Below are positions 9,850-21,605 of a stretch of DNA of 64,000 bases, piece by piece (the stretch's first letter is position 1; every line of letters starts with the position of its first letter). The stretch covers positions 9,167,421-9,231,420 of the forward strand of contig NC_054885.1 of the NCBI RefSeq assembly GCF_018320785.1, given 5' to 3'. The notes beneath the pieces are model-generated. The model searched no databases and was not told where the DNA came from. It saw only the letters and a list, made by a program, of their open reading frames with translations. This DNA is from Cheilinus undulatus (Eukaryota > Chordata > Actinopteri > Labriformes > Labridae). The position numbers and the translations under genes are program-made.

Positions 9850-11180
9850 CCCCTTTTCACCCCTTTTCTCCCTATTTCTTCCACTTTTCGACCCATTTTA
9901 TCACTTCTTTTACCGTTTTCATTACTTCACTGCCTATTGTTGCCCCTTTTTGACACTTTTCAGCCATTTTTTAAAACCATTTTAAACCCATATTACCACT
10001 TTATAACACCTTTTTTCATGCAACAAATTACCTTCTGGCTGTTTCTGATTTTAGTATGAGACAAAAAAGTGGTGGTAGGTGGGTGTGGGTGGAGTATGGG
10101 GTGAAAACATGCAAAAGAAAAGAGCAATAGGATGCAAAAATGGATTGGAAATAGCAAAAATTGTGAAAGAGGTTCACAAAGACATGACAAAAAAGTGCAG
10201 AAAGTGGCAAAAATGGGTTGTAAGGGGAGGAAATGTGGTCAAAAGCACAAGAAGAGCAAAAATTGATTAAAAATTAACAGTTGAAAAAGAGAAAATAAGT
10301 GGTAAAAATGCAGTACAAGGGTTAAAAGCATGGGGTAAAAAAGAGCAAAAGAGGCAAAAAAATGGATTAGAAATGGCAAAAAAAGAGAAAGAGTTGCTTA
10401 AATGGGTTAAAGGTGGTAAAAAAGAAAAATGGAAAAGTGGCACGAAAAGGTTAAAAGTGGCAATAATGGGAAGAAACATCAAAAATGAGTTAAAGGGAGC
10501 ATAAAAATGGCAAAAATGGGTGAAAAGCGACCAAAATGTTTAACAAGTGGCAACACTGGGTTAAAAGTGTCATAAAATTTACAAAACATGCTCAAAAATC
10601 AGCAAAAATGTACACTGGCAAAATTGATTTTAAAGTTGCAACAAGAAACTGCAAAAATAGGCAAGAAGTGGTTAAAATGGGGTGGATGGATCAGAAATGA
10701 ATAAAATGGAGGAAGTGTTACATAAATGAATTAACACTGGTGAAAACTGGTAGTGGGTGGGGGTGGAGTATGGGGTGAAAACATGCAAAAATAGCAATAG
10801 GACACAAAAATGGGTTAGAAATTGCGCAAATTGTGGAAAAGGTTCACAAAGACGTGGCAAAAAGGTGCAGAAAGTGGCAAAAATGGGTTGTAAGGGGAGA
10901 AAATGTGGTCAAAAGCACACAAGAAGAGCGGAAATGGATTAAGAACAGTTGAAAAACAACAAATAAGTGGTAAAAAAAATGGGGTAGAAGGGGTAAAAAC
11001 ATGAAAAAAGTGCATAAGAGGCAAAAATGGATTACAAATGGCAAAAAAATGAGGAAGAGTTGCTTAAATTAAAGGTGGTAAAAAAAAAGTGGCAACAAAA
11101 ACTGCAAAAATGGGCAAAAAAATGGTTAAAATGGGGTACAAGGAGTAAAAACATGCAAAAAGAGCATAATAAGAGCCAAA
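9850..11180. repeat. opposed T-rich then A-rich arrays with a 674-bp direct repeat
   Basis: T-rich units run to about 10015, then polarity flips: GGCAAAAATGGGTTAAAAGT-like units from about 10060 to 11180. Inside the A-rich part, a block starting GTGGAGTATGGGGTGAAAAC recurs at about 10090 and 10764 (spacing 674 bp), a higher-order duplication. Copy 2 equivalent: about 25860-27190. No gene is seen. Confidence 0.8.
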
Positions 11181-12780
11181 GACATGTCCTCCCACAAGTC
11201 CTTGCTCTGGAAGCAGTAAAAGTGCTAAACCACAGTTAGTGTATGTCTTTAAAGCAGGCCGGCTGTGAATCTGATGGTGAAGTCAGTAACAGAGCTGAAC
11301 TGGCTTTCCTGAGTTTCTTTTACCAGCATGCTGATTGAGACGTTACACCTCATTCCTTAAAAAGAAAAAAAAAAACGCAGCCTAAACCTGCACAGACATT
11401 AACAGGTAACTTCTAAACAGCTCTTCCTAAAGGTCAGACATTAAAACATGGGGCTGCACATTTTTATACCCGCGAGGTTTTTTTTTTAGCTTATAAAGAG
11501 CATGCACAAGCAGATGTGACATTGCCAAATACTTCATTGTAGATCTTCCTCCTTTTCTTTGTATATCCTTCCTTCTCGGCCTGCTTTTAGATTTAAAAAA
11601 AATCAACATTTCTTGTCATTGTGTGCAGATGACTCACAAATCTACTGTGCTACAAAAACAGAAAATGTGCATGCTATGCTGTGCTGATTCATATCCTGCA
11701 TGGATACGGATCATTTTAAGAGGAAAATGAAAACCACTGTTTAGTAAATCTGAACTCTTGGATAGCAGTGGCAGTGCTCTTGGCTCAGCAGCCTCCTATG
11801 GTCGCCTTTCTGTCAGAAATCTGGTTTGCGCTGGCTCGTTCAAATTTATCAACAGATCGACTCAGGTGTCAAGACCAGCCTTTTTCAGTTTGAGTTCTAT
11901 GGAAGTTTCAGAGAAACATTATTAAAGCTTTACTTGGATAACCAGTTAGGCATGTTTTGTGTGACACAAGGATATATGTGGGTGTAATAAGCTTCCTAAG
12001 AACCAGACAATTAAAGATTACACAACACTCCTGTTCTCATGTGTGATGAAGTCAGTTTTAACTGTGAAGGAAAGACTTTGTACGTGCTCAGACTGAGTCA
12101 GTGTGACACGCAGTAAACAGAGGCATGATGCTGCAGGACAAACAAAGCAGCTATAGAACTGAAAGTAGAAGAAGAATTCACAGCGGGCCCGCAGCAACTA
12201 ATCCGAAGAATCTAGAAGATTCCCAGAGTGCTGGGCTGGTTTTAGGGCGGTGAGGGCTGAAGTACTGTGACAGAAGGATGCTCTCGCTATGGATGAGTGC
12301 AAAATAATTATTTGAGAACCGTTTCACTGCAACCAACGGGTTTGATAGGGAGGTCAGCCCTGACACGTCTAACAGAAAACCAAAGTTTATTCTGTAATTA
12401 TGTTTGGTTCTCAATGTTTAATAAAGCAGAGAGAATCATAAAGAGACAAAGATGGGTAATGACTAGGGCAAAGTTGTAAGGCAGAAGTAGATTTGATCAG
12501 AGCTGATGAGGTCAAACAAGCTTAGTTTTTCTTATCATAACAAACACAAAGAACAACTTGAACATGCTGGAGAAAACCCAACATCAATTCAGCCACAGCC
12601 CTTGAGAATGGTGAGAAAATATCCTCCCTTTAGTCTGTGCACAAGACAAGCTTGTGGTGTGGCTCTGCTCTGAAACAGCGGTCCAGTTCAGAGTAAACTG
12701 CTGCAGTCCTACAGTGACATCCAAGCTAACAGCTGACGGTGGACAATGATCAGAAAAGAGAATGAAACAGACGGGGAGTA
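11181..12780. other. no gene seen
   Basis: Mixed-composition sequence with short frames only and no recognised domain or mobile element. It is present in copy 2 at about 27190-28790, with small indels (a GTC at 11800 and a GCA at 12193 are lost there). Confidence 0.5.
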
Positions 12781-12784
12781 GAGC

Positions 12785-13410
12785 AACAACACTTTTTCTG
12801 TCACGGAAAGCTTTCAGTGTTGCTCTCTGCACCTGTTTGAATTAAGACACATCATCCAGTCCAGACAAAAGCGCTGCTGCAGCTCAGTCCAAGCTAATGA
12901 CTGCACTAGCAGGCCTTGTATACAACCACACTAACCCTTTCCCTGTAACTTTCACATACTCATGCCAAGGCAGGTTGGCAGAAAGATTTCCATGTTGGTT
13001 TCATCACTAACTGTAATGAAGAAATGCTGGGCATTTCTGAAAATAGTGCTGGTCTGGCTAAGGCTAAGCTGACCGCTCCACTAGCAGCCATTATATACAG
13101 GCATTCACACAACAAGAAACCCTTTCCCCTTTAACTATCACACACTCATGCTGAAGCGGGTTGGCAGAAGAGCGAGAAAGCTTTTAGTGTTGCTCTCTCC
13201 TCTTGCTTTAATAAAGAAATGCCTGGTTTTGACACAAGTGCTGCTGTGACCAATTCAGAGCTAATCGCTCCAGTAGCAGCCATTGTATGCAAGCTTTCAC
13301 ACAAGAAACCCTTTCCCTTAACTATCACATAGTCGTGTTGAAGCAGGTCAGCAGAAGAGTGAAAACTTCTTTCCCGACATGGAAAGCTTATCGGGTCGTT
13401 TTGAGTCTTT
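12785..13410. repeat. ~180-190 bp tandem repeat, three partial copies
   Basis: Blocks containing AGCAGCCATTRTATRCARGC, then CCCTTTCCCYTTAACTATCAC and a GAAGCRGGTYRGCAGAAGAG element begin near 12895, 13065 and 13260. AGCTTTYAGTGTTGCTCTCT recurs between them. Copies are diverged, so this array is older than the 16-kb duplication. Copy 2: about 28790-29417. Confidence 0.7.
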
Positions 13411-13469
13411 ATTTCATACGGAAACGTGGCCCAGTTCTAGTAAAACAGACAAGAAGTCTAGAATGCTAA

Positions 13470-13863
13470 GGGCGCTTTCATATTAGGCCCAGTTGTTTTG
13501 GACCACATTCTGTGATTCCTTCCCCTCCCCCTTCCCCCGCTGGCTTGCTTTCACACTAGCAACATCAAACCGTGCCCGGGCCCACTTACGTACTTACTCA
13601 GTCGAAAACAGCAGGTGGCAGTATGCATGTAGCTGGTTTACAACCCCGCCAAGGAGTAGAAAGAAGAAGAAGCTACCATGGCAACCACTTGGGTCATGAC
13701 CTGAGCGAAGATTGGTTTTGTTTTAACCTGGCAAATAGTCCATCCTTCAGCCATGGATGATTTAAAATAACTTTTTAAGATGCCAGCAACTTCGCTCTTC
13801 ATATTCATGACTTCAGACTTTGGGCTTAAGTGCACTCAGATCTGGGACAGTGTGAAAGCACCC
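13470..13863. mobile_element. 394-bp MITE, GGGYGCTTTCA ends
   Basis: Left end GGGCGCTTTCATATTAGGCC, right end (reversed) GGGTGCTTTCACACTGTCCC, flanked by CTAA and TTAA. This could be a decayed TTAA duplication as made by piggyBac-type elements, but the superfamily is an inference. No transposase. Copy 2: 29477-29870. Confidence 0.65.
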
Positions 13864-14014
13864 TTAAGCTATCTCTGAGGTACTTCAGCAGTGGAGGCAG
13901 CCATTACCAAAGGCTTTCAGTACAACTAAACCTAACTCTGTATGGCAGAGTCACTCAACCCTGCTCAACCAAAGAGCTGAATTGTTGAAAAATACATTTG
14001 CAAGACCCACAATC

Positions 14015-14640
14015 TGGTGGTGAAAAGTGGCAATTAAAATAAATTAAAGGTGGCAAAAAATGGTCAAAAAGAGGCAAACACTGGGAGAAAAGTGGCAAAA
14101 ATGGGTTAAAGGTGACCAAATAATGATTTTAAAGTTGCAAAAAATTAGTGAAATTTGGTTAAAATGGGCAAAATCAGAAAAAAGGTGGGGAAAATGGGCA
14201 ACAAGTGGCGTTTAATTGCAAAAGGCAGCTTAAATGGATGAGAAGAGGCAAAAAGGGGCAAAAAAAGCGCAAAAAAGAAGGATAAAAGCGTCAAAAAGGT
14301 AGAAAAGTGACAAAAATAAGTGGCAAAAATGGGCTTTAAGTGGCAAACACAAAAGTTGCTAAAAAGAACAGCAAGAGGGAAAAATTAGGGGGAAAAAATG
14401 AATTACAGGTGGCAAAAAAATGTCCAAAAGTGGCAGAAAAATGAGTGAAAAGTGATTATAATGAGCAAAAAAACAGAAAAAAAAGGTGGGATATTTGGGC
14501 AAAAAGCATGAAAGAGTGGCAAAATGGAATTTAGGCAGCTTAAATGGGCGAAAAGTGGCAAAAAAAGGTGACAAAAGGGGCAAAAAATTGCAAAAAGCTG
14601 GATAAAAGTGTTAACAATGGGCTGAAGTAGTCACTCATAT
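14015..14640 (+). repeat. A-rich ~20-bp array
   Basis: GGCAAAAATGGGTTAAAAGT-like units. It is preceded by a hAT-like block (CACTCAACCCTGCTCAACCA, AAGAGCTGAATTGTTGAAA) at about 13950-14000, which may be the end of another non-autonomous element. Copy 2: about 30028-30630. Confidence 0.75.
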
Positions 14641-15540
14641 TCTTGATTCATAACATAAGATATAAAATGCATGCACATAAAACATCACAGCATGGAGACA
14701 GCAGAACACCCTGGTTATGAAAGGACGCAGAATTCTCTGGATATTCTCAGAACTGGGCGTGTTTTGTTTTCCGAAGATCTAATTGAAACCATGCCTGGTC
14801 AAACACGAGTCTGGCCAAACACATGAACACCACACAGTCCACATGCACACAAATACTTTCACGAGACGCCTCTACATCTGGAAGAATTAACTGTTTATCA
14901 GAATTCACATGAGAGGAAGGCTGAGCTCCGCCTTGTCTGGATATCAGATAAAGTTTCTTTATGGGTTTAAAGAGAGATGTGGGGGTTTTCCTGCAGAGTG
15001 TGGGCCACGTCCTCAATGTTTAAGCCAAGTAATGGCTGAGAAATGTTATGACTTCACGGGGAGGATGGCCTAGAGGACATTTAAACCACACCAGTAACAC
15101 TCATCGGCTAAGAATGTTCCAAATTGATGGTTTTGGCTTTTTCAACTGCAGAAGATGATTCTGATTGGATGGTAATGTGAAACCCTGCAAAGATGGAGAC
15201 TGTGAAATGGATGTTATACAGTTTAAGCTGGGAGATAATAGTATTGGTATTTATTAACTGAACTGCTCATTGATTAACATTTTTTCAGGGGAGTTATTTT
15301 CAATTCCCAGCAAGAGAAACACTCCTGTTGACTCTGAATGTAATTATAGCTGATAGATCAACCTGCTCTGAACCTGTGTGCTGTAGTTTGATATGATGCT
15401 GCCCTCTGGTGGTCAAAGGAGATACTCAGTTTAGAGTGTGGGAAATATTGAAAGTGATTCTGTAATCACACAACCAGCCAAGGATTATCTTCTTTCATTT
15501 GTTTTAGTTTTATTTAGGGAACAGTGTCTAATGAGATTCT
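14641..15540. other. no gene seen
   Basis: No convincing coding frame. Copy 2 (30631-31517) lacks about 30 bases present here at 14719-14750. Confidence 0.5.
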
Positions 15541-15549
15541 CTAGATTCT

Positions 15550-15890
15550 CTATTGGGTTCTATTGGGTATTCGCTCACCTGCCTTGACTTGCATATGAAT
15601 TTCAGTGACATCCTGTTCTTAATCCATAGGGTTTAATAAGACGTCGCTCCACCCTTTGCAGCTATAACAGCTTCAACTCTTCTAGGAAGGCTTTCCACAA
15701 GGTTTAGGAGTGTGTTTATGGGAATTTTTCACCAGAAGCACACTTGTGAGGTCACACACTGATGTTGGACGAGAAGGTCTGGCTCGCAGTTTCCACTGTA
15801 ATTCATCCCAAAGGTGTTCTCTGTGCAGGCCAGTCAAGTTCATGCTGGAACAGAAAGGGGCCATCCCCAAACTGTTCCCACAGAGTTGTT
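15550..15890. repeat. teleost dispersed DNA-element fragment
   Basis: Contains GGGTTTAATAAGACGTCGCT, CAGCTATAACAGCTTCAACT and CTGTGCAGGCCAGTCAAGTT, TGGAACAGAAAGGGGCCATC. This consensus is widespread in fish genomes, recognised from general familiarity. A diverged copy is at about 48880-49050. Copy 2: about 31525-31868. Confidence 0.6.
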
Positions 15891-16530
15891 TTTACTATGA
15901 CTCTGAAAACACCAAATAGCTAAAATGAAAGAAGAAACTCTCTATTTCATCATGGAAAAAACAGTTTGTTTGCACCTTGTTCCGTTCTTGATTTATCTGA
16001 AGTTGAATAGAGGCTAGTTTTACCAAAAGACCACTTGTTTTCTAGAAAGCTGAGAAAAATGCATTTTTGTTAAAGAGAGTCTGTCAAGCAAAACTGTGAT
16101 TTGAATGTTATAATTTTGCCTTCACTGACATAAAAGACATCTGAAAATTGTTTTACAAATGTTATTTTATTGTAAAATAAATAACAATGCTTCCAGTCAC
16201 TGTCATGCCATTCACACTCTGGAACTGGACAGCCTCCACGGGACCCACCTATATGCCCACGTCATCTCCTGCTTGCGTGTCCCCTGGCACTGCCTATAAA
16301 TTATAGAAGTAATATAATATATAATATGTTTTATATATATATATTCTATAATATAGAATTTTTTGTTCTTACCTCTTTTTCTGCCAGCAGAGGGTGTTGT
16401 AGAACTGCTGGTTCTAAAATCACAGGAGCGCATAAGTGATGGTTTCATTCGATAAATCTGGCTGAATAATCAGTGGGTTCCTAACGTTAACTTCCCTCCA
16501 TCGCTCTGGGACAGAGAACAAGATCCGCTC
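15891..16530. other. no gene seen; AT-rich tract 16295-16360
   Basis: Contains an alternating AT tract (TATAATATATAATATG and neighbours) but no recognised gene. Copy 2: about 31869-32507. Confidence 0.5.
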
Positions 16531-16660
16531 CGCTCACTCGGCACACTCTCAGAAAGGATGTGTTAAAAAATCACCCAAAAAATGTTTTTGCATGGATTTC
16601 GACACAAGATGTGTTAAAAAAAAAAAAAAAAAATAAGTAAGCCTAAGAAGTTGTACACAC

Positions 16661-16828
16661 TGCATGTGTTAGACAAATAAACACAATTTGTGTTATTTTG
16701 AGTGCATGTGTTAGACAGATAAACACAATTTGTGTTATTTTGAGTGCATGTGTTAGACAGATAAACACAATTTGTGTTATTTTGAGTGCATGTGCTAGAC
16801 AGTTTAACACAATTTGTGTTATTTTGAG
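16661..16828. repeat. 42-bp minisatellite, four copies (copy 1)
   Basis: Unit TGCATGTGTTAGACAGATAA plus ACACAATTTGTGTTATTTTGAG, starting at 16661, 16703, 16745 and 16787. Because 42 is divisible by three it makes a 14-residue repeating chance frame on the minus strand. It ends at a GC-rich promoter-like block. Copy 2: 32639-32806, also four units. Confidence 0.92.
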
Positions 16829-16940
16829 TGGCGGGAAGGGGCTGCCATTTTTCACGTTCACTGTTCCCGCCTAAGAGACAAAGAAGACAAAGGAGACTGA
16901 GAAGGAGGCTGTTTCAGTTGGTCTGCTCCCCAACAACTCA
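16829..16940 (+). promoter_or_regulatory. candidate promoter with paired E2F-like sites and 5' exon
   Basis: GGCGGGAA (16830-16837) and TTCCCGCC (16864-16871) are exact reverse complements and match E2F-type sites. A YY1-like GCCATTTTT lies between them. A purine-rich stretch follows and ends at a strong splice donor (CTCA|GTAAGTATT, exon end 16940). There is no TATA box. This looks like the promoter and untranslated first exon of an unidentified gene. Copy 2: 32807-32918. Function is inferred, with no expression evidence. Confidence 0.45.
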
Positions 16941-17875
16941 GTAAGTATTCATTTCTACTTTATTTAGATATATATCATATAAATATAAGGTGTTAGGGTA
17001 AATTTAGCATGTATAAAATCCACCAACTAAATTGCTTTTTAAAGGAAATTCATGATGAAGGTTAGGTTGAGTTCAACAGAGCTGCCTAGCAGTTAGCTAA
17101 TGTTACACCGCCAAACTTCATTTGTTGATTATTAATTGTATTTCTACATTACTGTCAAAAATACTCAATGTAAAGTTCATTTGGGGACTTTACAGTCGGC
17201 TCAACAACGCTCCTTTAAGTAAAGTCGGCATGAAACCTGGTGGTTAACATTTAGCTAGTTAATTTAAAGTCAATACCACAGTCTGTTAACGCCGCCATTT
17301 TACTGTAACTGCACTGCAGGGTTTGGTTTGGTTTGGGAGAGACAGATTTAAGTTGCTTACCGGGAGGCTGAACTCATACTGTAGGCTACTAAACATTTTA
17401 ACGGACATTTTTCGTATATAACTATGACCAAACTAGGACCGTTGGGAGTAGAACTGTTGACCGTTGTGTTTTAATGTGACACAGACAGGTATAACGCGCT
17501 TTCAATGTTTATTTTTTTACTGGTTTTCTTCGAAGTAGTTTTTGTTTTCTGTTCGTTATTTTTTCCCCGGTGCTGGCGTGTATTTGGGGGTTTCGGTCGG
17601 CGGGTTGGCATCCCTTCTAGTGTTCTCTCATTTACCTTTATCCACCATAATTTAATTACTCTTGCCGTAGTTTGATTTGCCACACCTATTTTGCCTTTTT
17701 AAAACGCTGAGACCGTCTTCACGCACGCGAGCTGCTTCGTGGTGCACATGCAGCGGATAAACAGCTCTGGGTGAACAGCAGAGGAAGGCTGTGAGCTACT
17801 AACACTCACAACATTTGGCTTTCTCTGCACGCCTCTCTTTTTAATGTCTATGCAGGATCAGTATACGTGTTGCGC
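16941..17875. other. intron-like sequence, no gene seen
   Basis: No recognised coding frame. At 17875 copy 1 jumps to sequence that in copy 2 lies 1634 bp further on, so the candidate coding exons of copy 2 are missing here. Confidence 0.5.
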
Positions 17876-17912
17876 ATGTGTTAAAAGTAACACAAAATGT
17901 GTTGTCCTCAAC

Positions 17913-18351
17913 TAGACACGCCAGTGTGTTAAAAATTAACGCATGATGTGTTATTTTTAACACATCTGTTTTGAGGGTGCAGCCATTCCTCATAGTCTGG
18001 GTTGGAAAAGTCCATCTCTGAAGTGTCGTCACTGTATGTATCCAGCTGGCGAGCGGCTGCCTTTTTCCTCTGACACAGAGGGGAGATGTCGCAGAATTCT
18101 TTAGCCTCTAGGCTGGCATAGGCAGATGAATGAACGTGCTGATCCCTGGATTTGCTGTCGTTAGGTTCATTGTCGGCGAAGATCAGCACACAATTTATGA
18201 CCAATTTATTCAGAAATCCAAGAAATCCCGAAGGGTTCATGTGGCTCACGTCATTCACTGTTATTTACAGGACATCTTTGAGAAACCGTGTAAAAAACGC
18301 CGTACTTGCACAGGGACGGGATGACAGCTGGAAGTAGTTGGGCTGACTAAC
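17913..18351 (-). other. 439-bp copy-1-only segment with 109-codon open frame
   Basis: Absent from copy 2, where only 17 bases (35540-35556) occupy the place. It opens with CAGTGTGTTAAAAATTAACG and the palindrome GATGTGTTATTTTTAACACA (17946-17967 region). It then holds a minus-strand frame (17929-18258) reading MNDVSHMNPSGFLGFLNKLV and later DTYSDDTSEMDFSNPDYEEW. The last residues come from the palindromic repeat. I do not recognise the protein. The acidic, non-repetitive composition suggests a fragment of a transposon-borne or captured exon. It may equally be chance. Confidence 0.4.
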
Positions 18352-18374
18352 TCCGAATATGGAAGTGCATGTGC

Positions 18375-19395
18375 ATATAGCCTATTTGTTTATGTGAGGT
18401 GAGGCATTTTACCACAGTAATTTACATTGCAGCTAGTGGATTGATGAGAGCAGCTCTGGATGTGAGATGAAGCATATCACCACAGTTATTTACGTTGCAA
18501 TTAGTATAATCTATTAGTGCCAATTTGCATGTGAGGTGAGATATTTTACCACAGTGATTTAAGTTACAGTTAGTATAATCTATTAGTGCCAATGTGCATG
18601 TGAGGTGAGATATTTTTCCACAGTTAATTATGTTTCAGCTAGTGGATTAATTAGCACAGCTCTGCATGTGAGACAAGCCATTTTACCACAGTAATTTACA
18701 CTACAGTTAGTATAATCTATTATTGCCAATGTTTATGTGAGGTGAGGCATTTTACCACAGTAATTTACATTGCAGCTAGTGGATTGATGAGAGCAGCTCT
18801 GGATGTGAGATGAAGCATATCACCACAGTTATTGACGTTGCAATTAGTATAATCTATTAGTGCCAATTTGCATGTGAGGTGAGATATTTTACCACAGTGA
18901 TTTAAGTTACAGTTAGTATAATCTATTAGTGCCAATGTGCATGTGAGGTGAGATATTTTTCCACAGTTAATTATGTTTCAGCTAGTGGATTAATTAGCAC
19001 AGCTCTGCATGTGAGACAAGCCATTTTACCACAGTAATTTACACTACAGTTAGTATAATCTATTATTGCCAATGTTTATGTGAGGTGAGGCATTTTACCA
19101 CAGTTATTTATGTAGCAGTTAGAATAATCTGTTTGTGCCAGTGTGCATGTGAGGAGAGATATTTTACCACAGTGATTTAAGTTACAGCTAGTATAATCTA
19201 TTAGTGCCAGTGTGCATGTGAGAAGAGGTATTTTTCCACAGTGATTTATGTTACAGCCAGTTGATCAGTGAGCGCAGCTCTGCATGTTTAAGTTGCAGTC
19301 AGTATAATGTATTAGTGCCAATGTGCATGTGAGGTGAGACATTTTACCACAATGATTTATTACAGTTTTTGGATTACTTTGTGCAAATGTGCATG
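18375..19395. repeat. ~69-bp minisatellite with ~341-bp higher-order unit (copy 1)
   Basis: Monomers like GTGAGGTGAGATATTTTACC ACAGTGATTTAAGTTACAGT TAGTATAATCTATTAGTGCC with AATGTGCAT. Five monomers form a higher-order unit seen twice in copy 1 (from about 18395 and 18736) but once in copy 2, so it expanded or contracted after the 16-kb duplication. No coding potential. Confidence 0.9.
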
Positions 19396-20880
19396 TTAGT
19401 TGAGTGAGATGTATTCCTGAGACTCGAGAAGTCAGCGTGCATAGTGAGGTGTAGTTCTGGACCAGAGTGGGCTTGAAATCAGAATCAGCTTGATTGGCCA
19501 ACTACGCTTATGCAACAAGGATTTGACTCTGGTTACCTTTCCTCTAAATGTACCAGAATGAAACATTAAATACAACAATACATAAACTTGCAAATGATCA
19601 AAATTAAGTTTTAGATATGTACAAGATTTTGTTGTTATTTTTCATCGCAGTTAACTGCATGCTTTATTGTCTCTTTCAACCCACTTCGGTTAAGCCACCT
19701 CATTGGACTAGTTCTTATTAAGTGATGTATTTTAGATGTGTGTCATGTTGGTGGCAGTTGCATCCATCCCTCAATCTAATGGTGTCAGCTATGTTTTCTC
19801 TAAGCCATTTAAGCATTATTGCTATGTTTCTTCCATCCTAATCGTTGACCGTTTGCTCTCACACTGGAATGGCGCCCCATGCTGCTGCTGCTGCTGTGGA
19901 CAGCCTCTCTGCATCCCATTTTCCCCGCTGACAAACCTGAATGGTTTCTTCCAGGTGAACCTGTCACTGTCAGGGTGGCAGTGACGGCAGCCAAAGTGTG
20001 GGAGCAGAGGGGTGAGAGGGAGGCTTCATCTACTGGCTGCCATTGCTGTGCTGTGGCTGCTGCTCTGGTGCCACACCATCTGCCCGCTACTTTTTTGTAA
20101 TATTTTCACCTGCTCATCCCAAGGATCATTGCTTTCGCGAAGGTGAATTGGTTTTCTTGATCTATCCGTGAGTATGTTTTTTGGGGTGTTTCACTGTAGT
20201 CGCAGGAGCTGACTGGATGTGTGTGTCCCTACAGATAAAAGCAAGCGATAACGGTGCAAGCTGAGGTAACTTAGCTGCCCCACTGCTAGCAAACTGCATC
20301 TACGTGCTATGCTAAGGGATTAGCTCGTTACTCACCATGCAGTATCCTGAAAGGATGAATTACAATACCTAATGCCCTCATTTTTATTGAGCTTGTATAA
20401 TAGTCAGTTACAAAATGCCTCATAGTTGAGCTGTCATCGGGCTGACTGGTTGCTCCCATGTCAAGTGTGCGGAGCATCCATCCAGGTAACATGAGCTAGG
20501 ATGAGCTAGCCTTGCTAGCTGCTGGAACAAAATGCCAGCCAGCGCAGGGTTGATTTGACCAAGAGGGTATAAAAGGGGTACAAGAGAATTGAAAGAGTGG
20601 GTATAATGCCTTTTTTTCAAGGCTTTACACATCTCTCTGATGACCACGTAGTAGCTTCACATGGTTTATAGCTCAAAAATCTCCTCATGTTTCTCACACT
20701 GGTGTCCTGAAAAGCCCTTATTTTAACCTCCATCTGAAACGCTTCATTTTCGCTGCTGTCTCTTTAACAGCCCCCCCACGGACCTGCTTTCCTCCAATTG
20801 GCCGATTTTTCGGAGACTTGCAGGACACAATGTTTTGTGCCCGCCCCCTCCAATGTGGCTATGTTGCTATGCTAGTACTT
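19396..20880. other. unassigned sequence; short CTG run near 19879-19896
   Basis: Contains short frames that differ between copies (a frame of 121 codons at 36597-36962 in copy 2 is broken here by one missing base near 19863). I see no domain and no firm splice structure. Copy 2: about 36261-37740. Confidence 0.45.
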
Positions 20881-20989
20881 GTAAACGTTGAATGAACTGG
20901 TCCGACTGAGTAAAATATGGTGAATTTTGATATACATCTGTATGTGTTAGACCCAGAGTTTGATGCTGATAGTTTGGAGAGAGGGGGAA

Positions 20990-21605
20990 GAAGTGTCAGG
21001 AAGGTGGCAAATTAAATCACAAGTGGCAGAAAAGTGGCACAAAAGGGTTGAATTTGCTATAAGGTGGTGAAAAGGGGTTAAAAGTGATGGTAAACATGGC
21101 AAAAAAAAAATGGCCAAACAATAGCAAAATTGGGTGAAAAGTGGCAAAAAAAGTAGCAAAAATGTGTCAACTATAGTAATAAGAAGTGGCAAAAATGCAA
21201 AAAAAAAAAAAAAAGAAGAAGAAAAGCAGGAAAATGGTTTGTCAAAAGAAGTGGCAAAAATGGGAAGAAAAAATAGTTAACTTGGTTAAAAGTAGCATGA
21301 ATTAATAATTTCAACACCAATTTCAACCCAGTAATAGCTCGCCATGCTTTTCAGCTCTTAATGAGGTAACTGTTAGCCAGGATGCAAGAACTAATGCTAC
21401 TGATCCAACACACATACACTGATATCATCAATAAATCACAGCTGGGGAGGCCCATCTCTGGGGTTTTTCTCTGTGATCTGTGGGCAGGCCTGGTTACAGT
21501 ATTTACCACAAAGTTGTAGTAATAACATATGGTACAAATTCCCACCGCACACCTAGACTTAATAATAACTTATTTGCCTTAAGGCACACTATTTGAGAAC
21601 CACTG
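20990..21605. mobile_element. right half of the hAT element, truncated by the duplication
   Basis: Carries the array remnant, the TGATATCATCAATAAATCAC block and the right inverted end (GAGAACCACTG, to 21605), followed by the CTCTATTG half of the target duplication. The left end is absent, which shows that the insertion preceded the duplication. Confidence 0.9.

Larger units (their letters stand above)
4974..20989. repeat. 16-kb tandem segmental duplication, copy 1
   Basis: Matches 20990-37854 almost base for base over most of its length. It begins inside the array of the hAT element and ends at GAGGGGGAA, where it joins copy 2 through a shared GAA (20990-20992). Relative to copy 2 it lacks 33869-35502 (1634 bp), carries 439 extra bases at 17913-18351, and has an extra ~341-bp block in the 69-bp minisatellite. 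Confidence 0.95.

Noticed and set aside
16643..16861. Minus-strand frame with a repeating 14-residue unit (LKITQIVFICLTHA)
   Set aside because: It follows directly from a 42-bp minisatellite whose period is a multiple of three; no other coding sign.
18375..19395. Regular repeats with possible spacers, CRISPR-like at first sight
   Set aside because: Monomers are contiguous and diverged with no unique spacers; the DNA is eukaryotic. It is a minisatellite.
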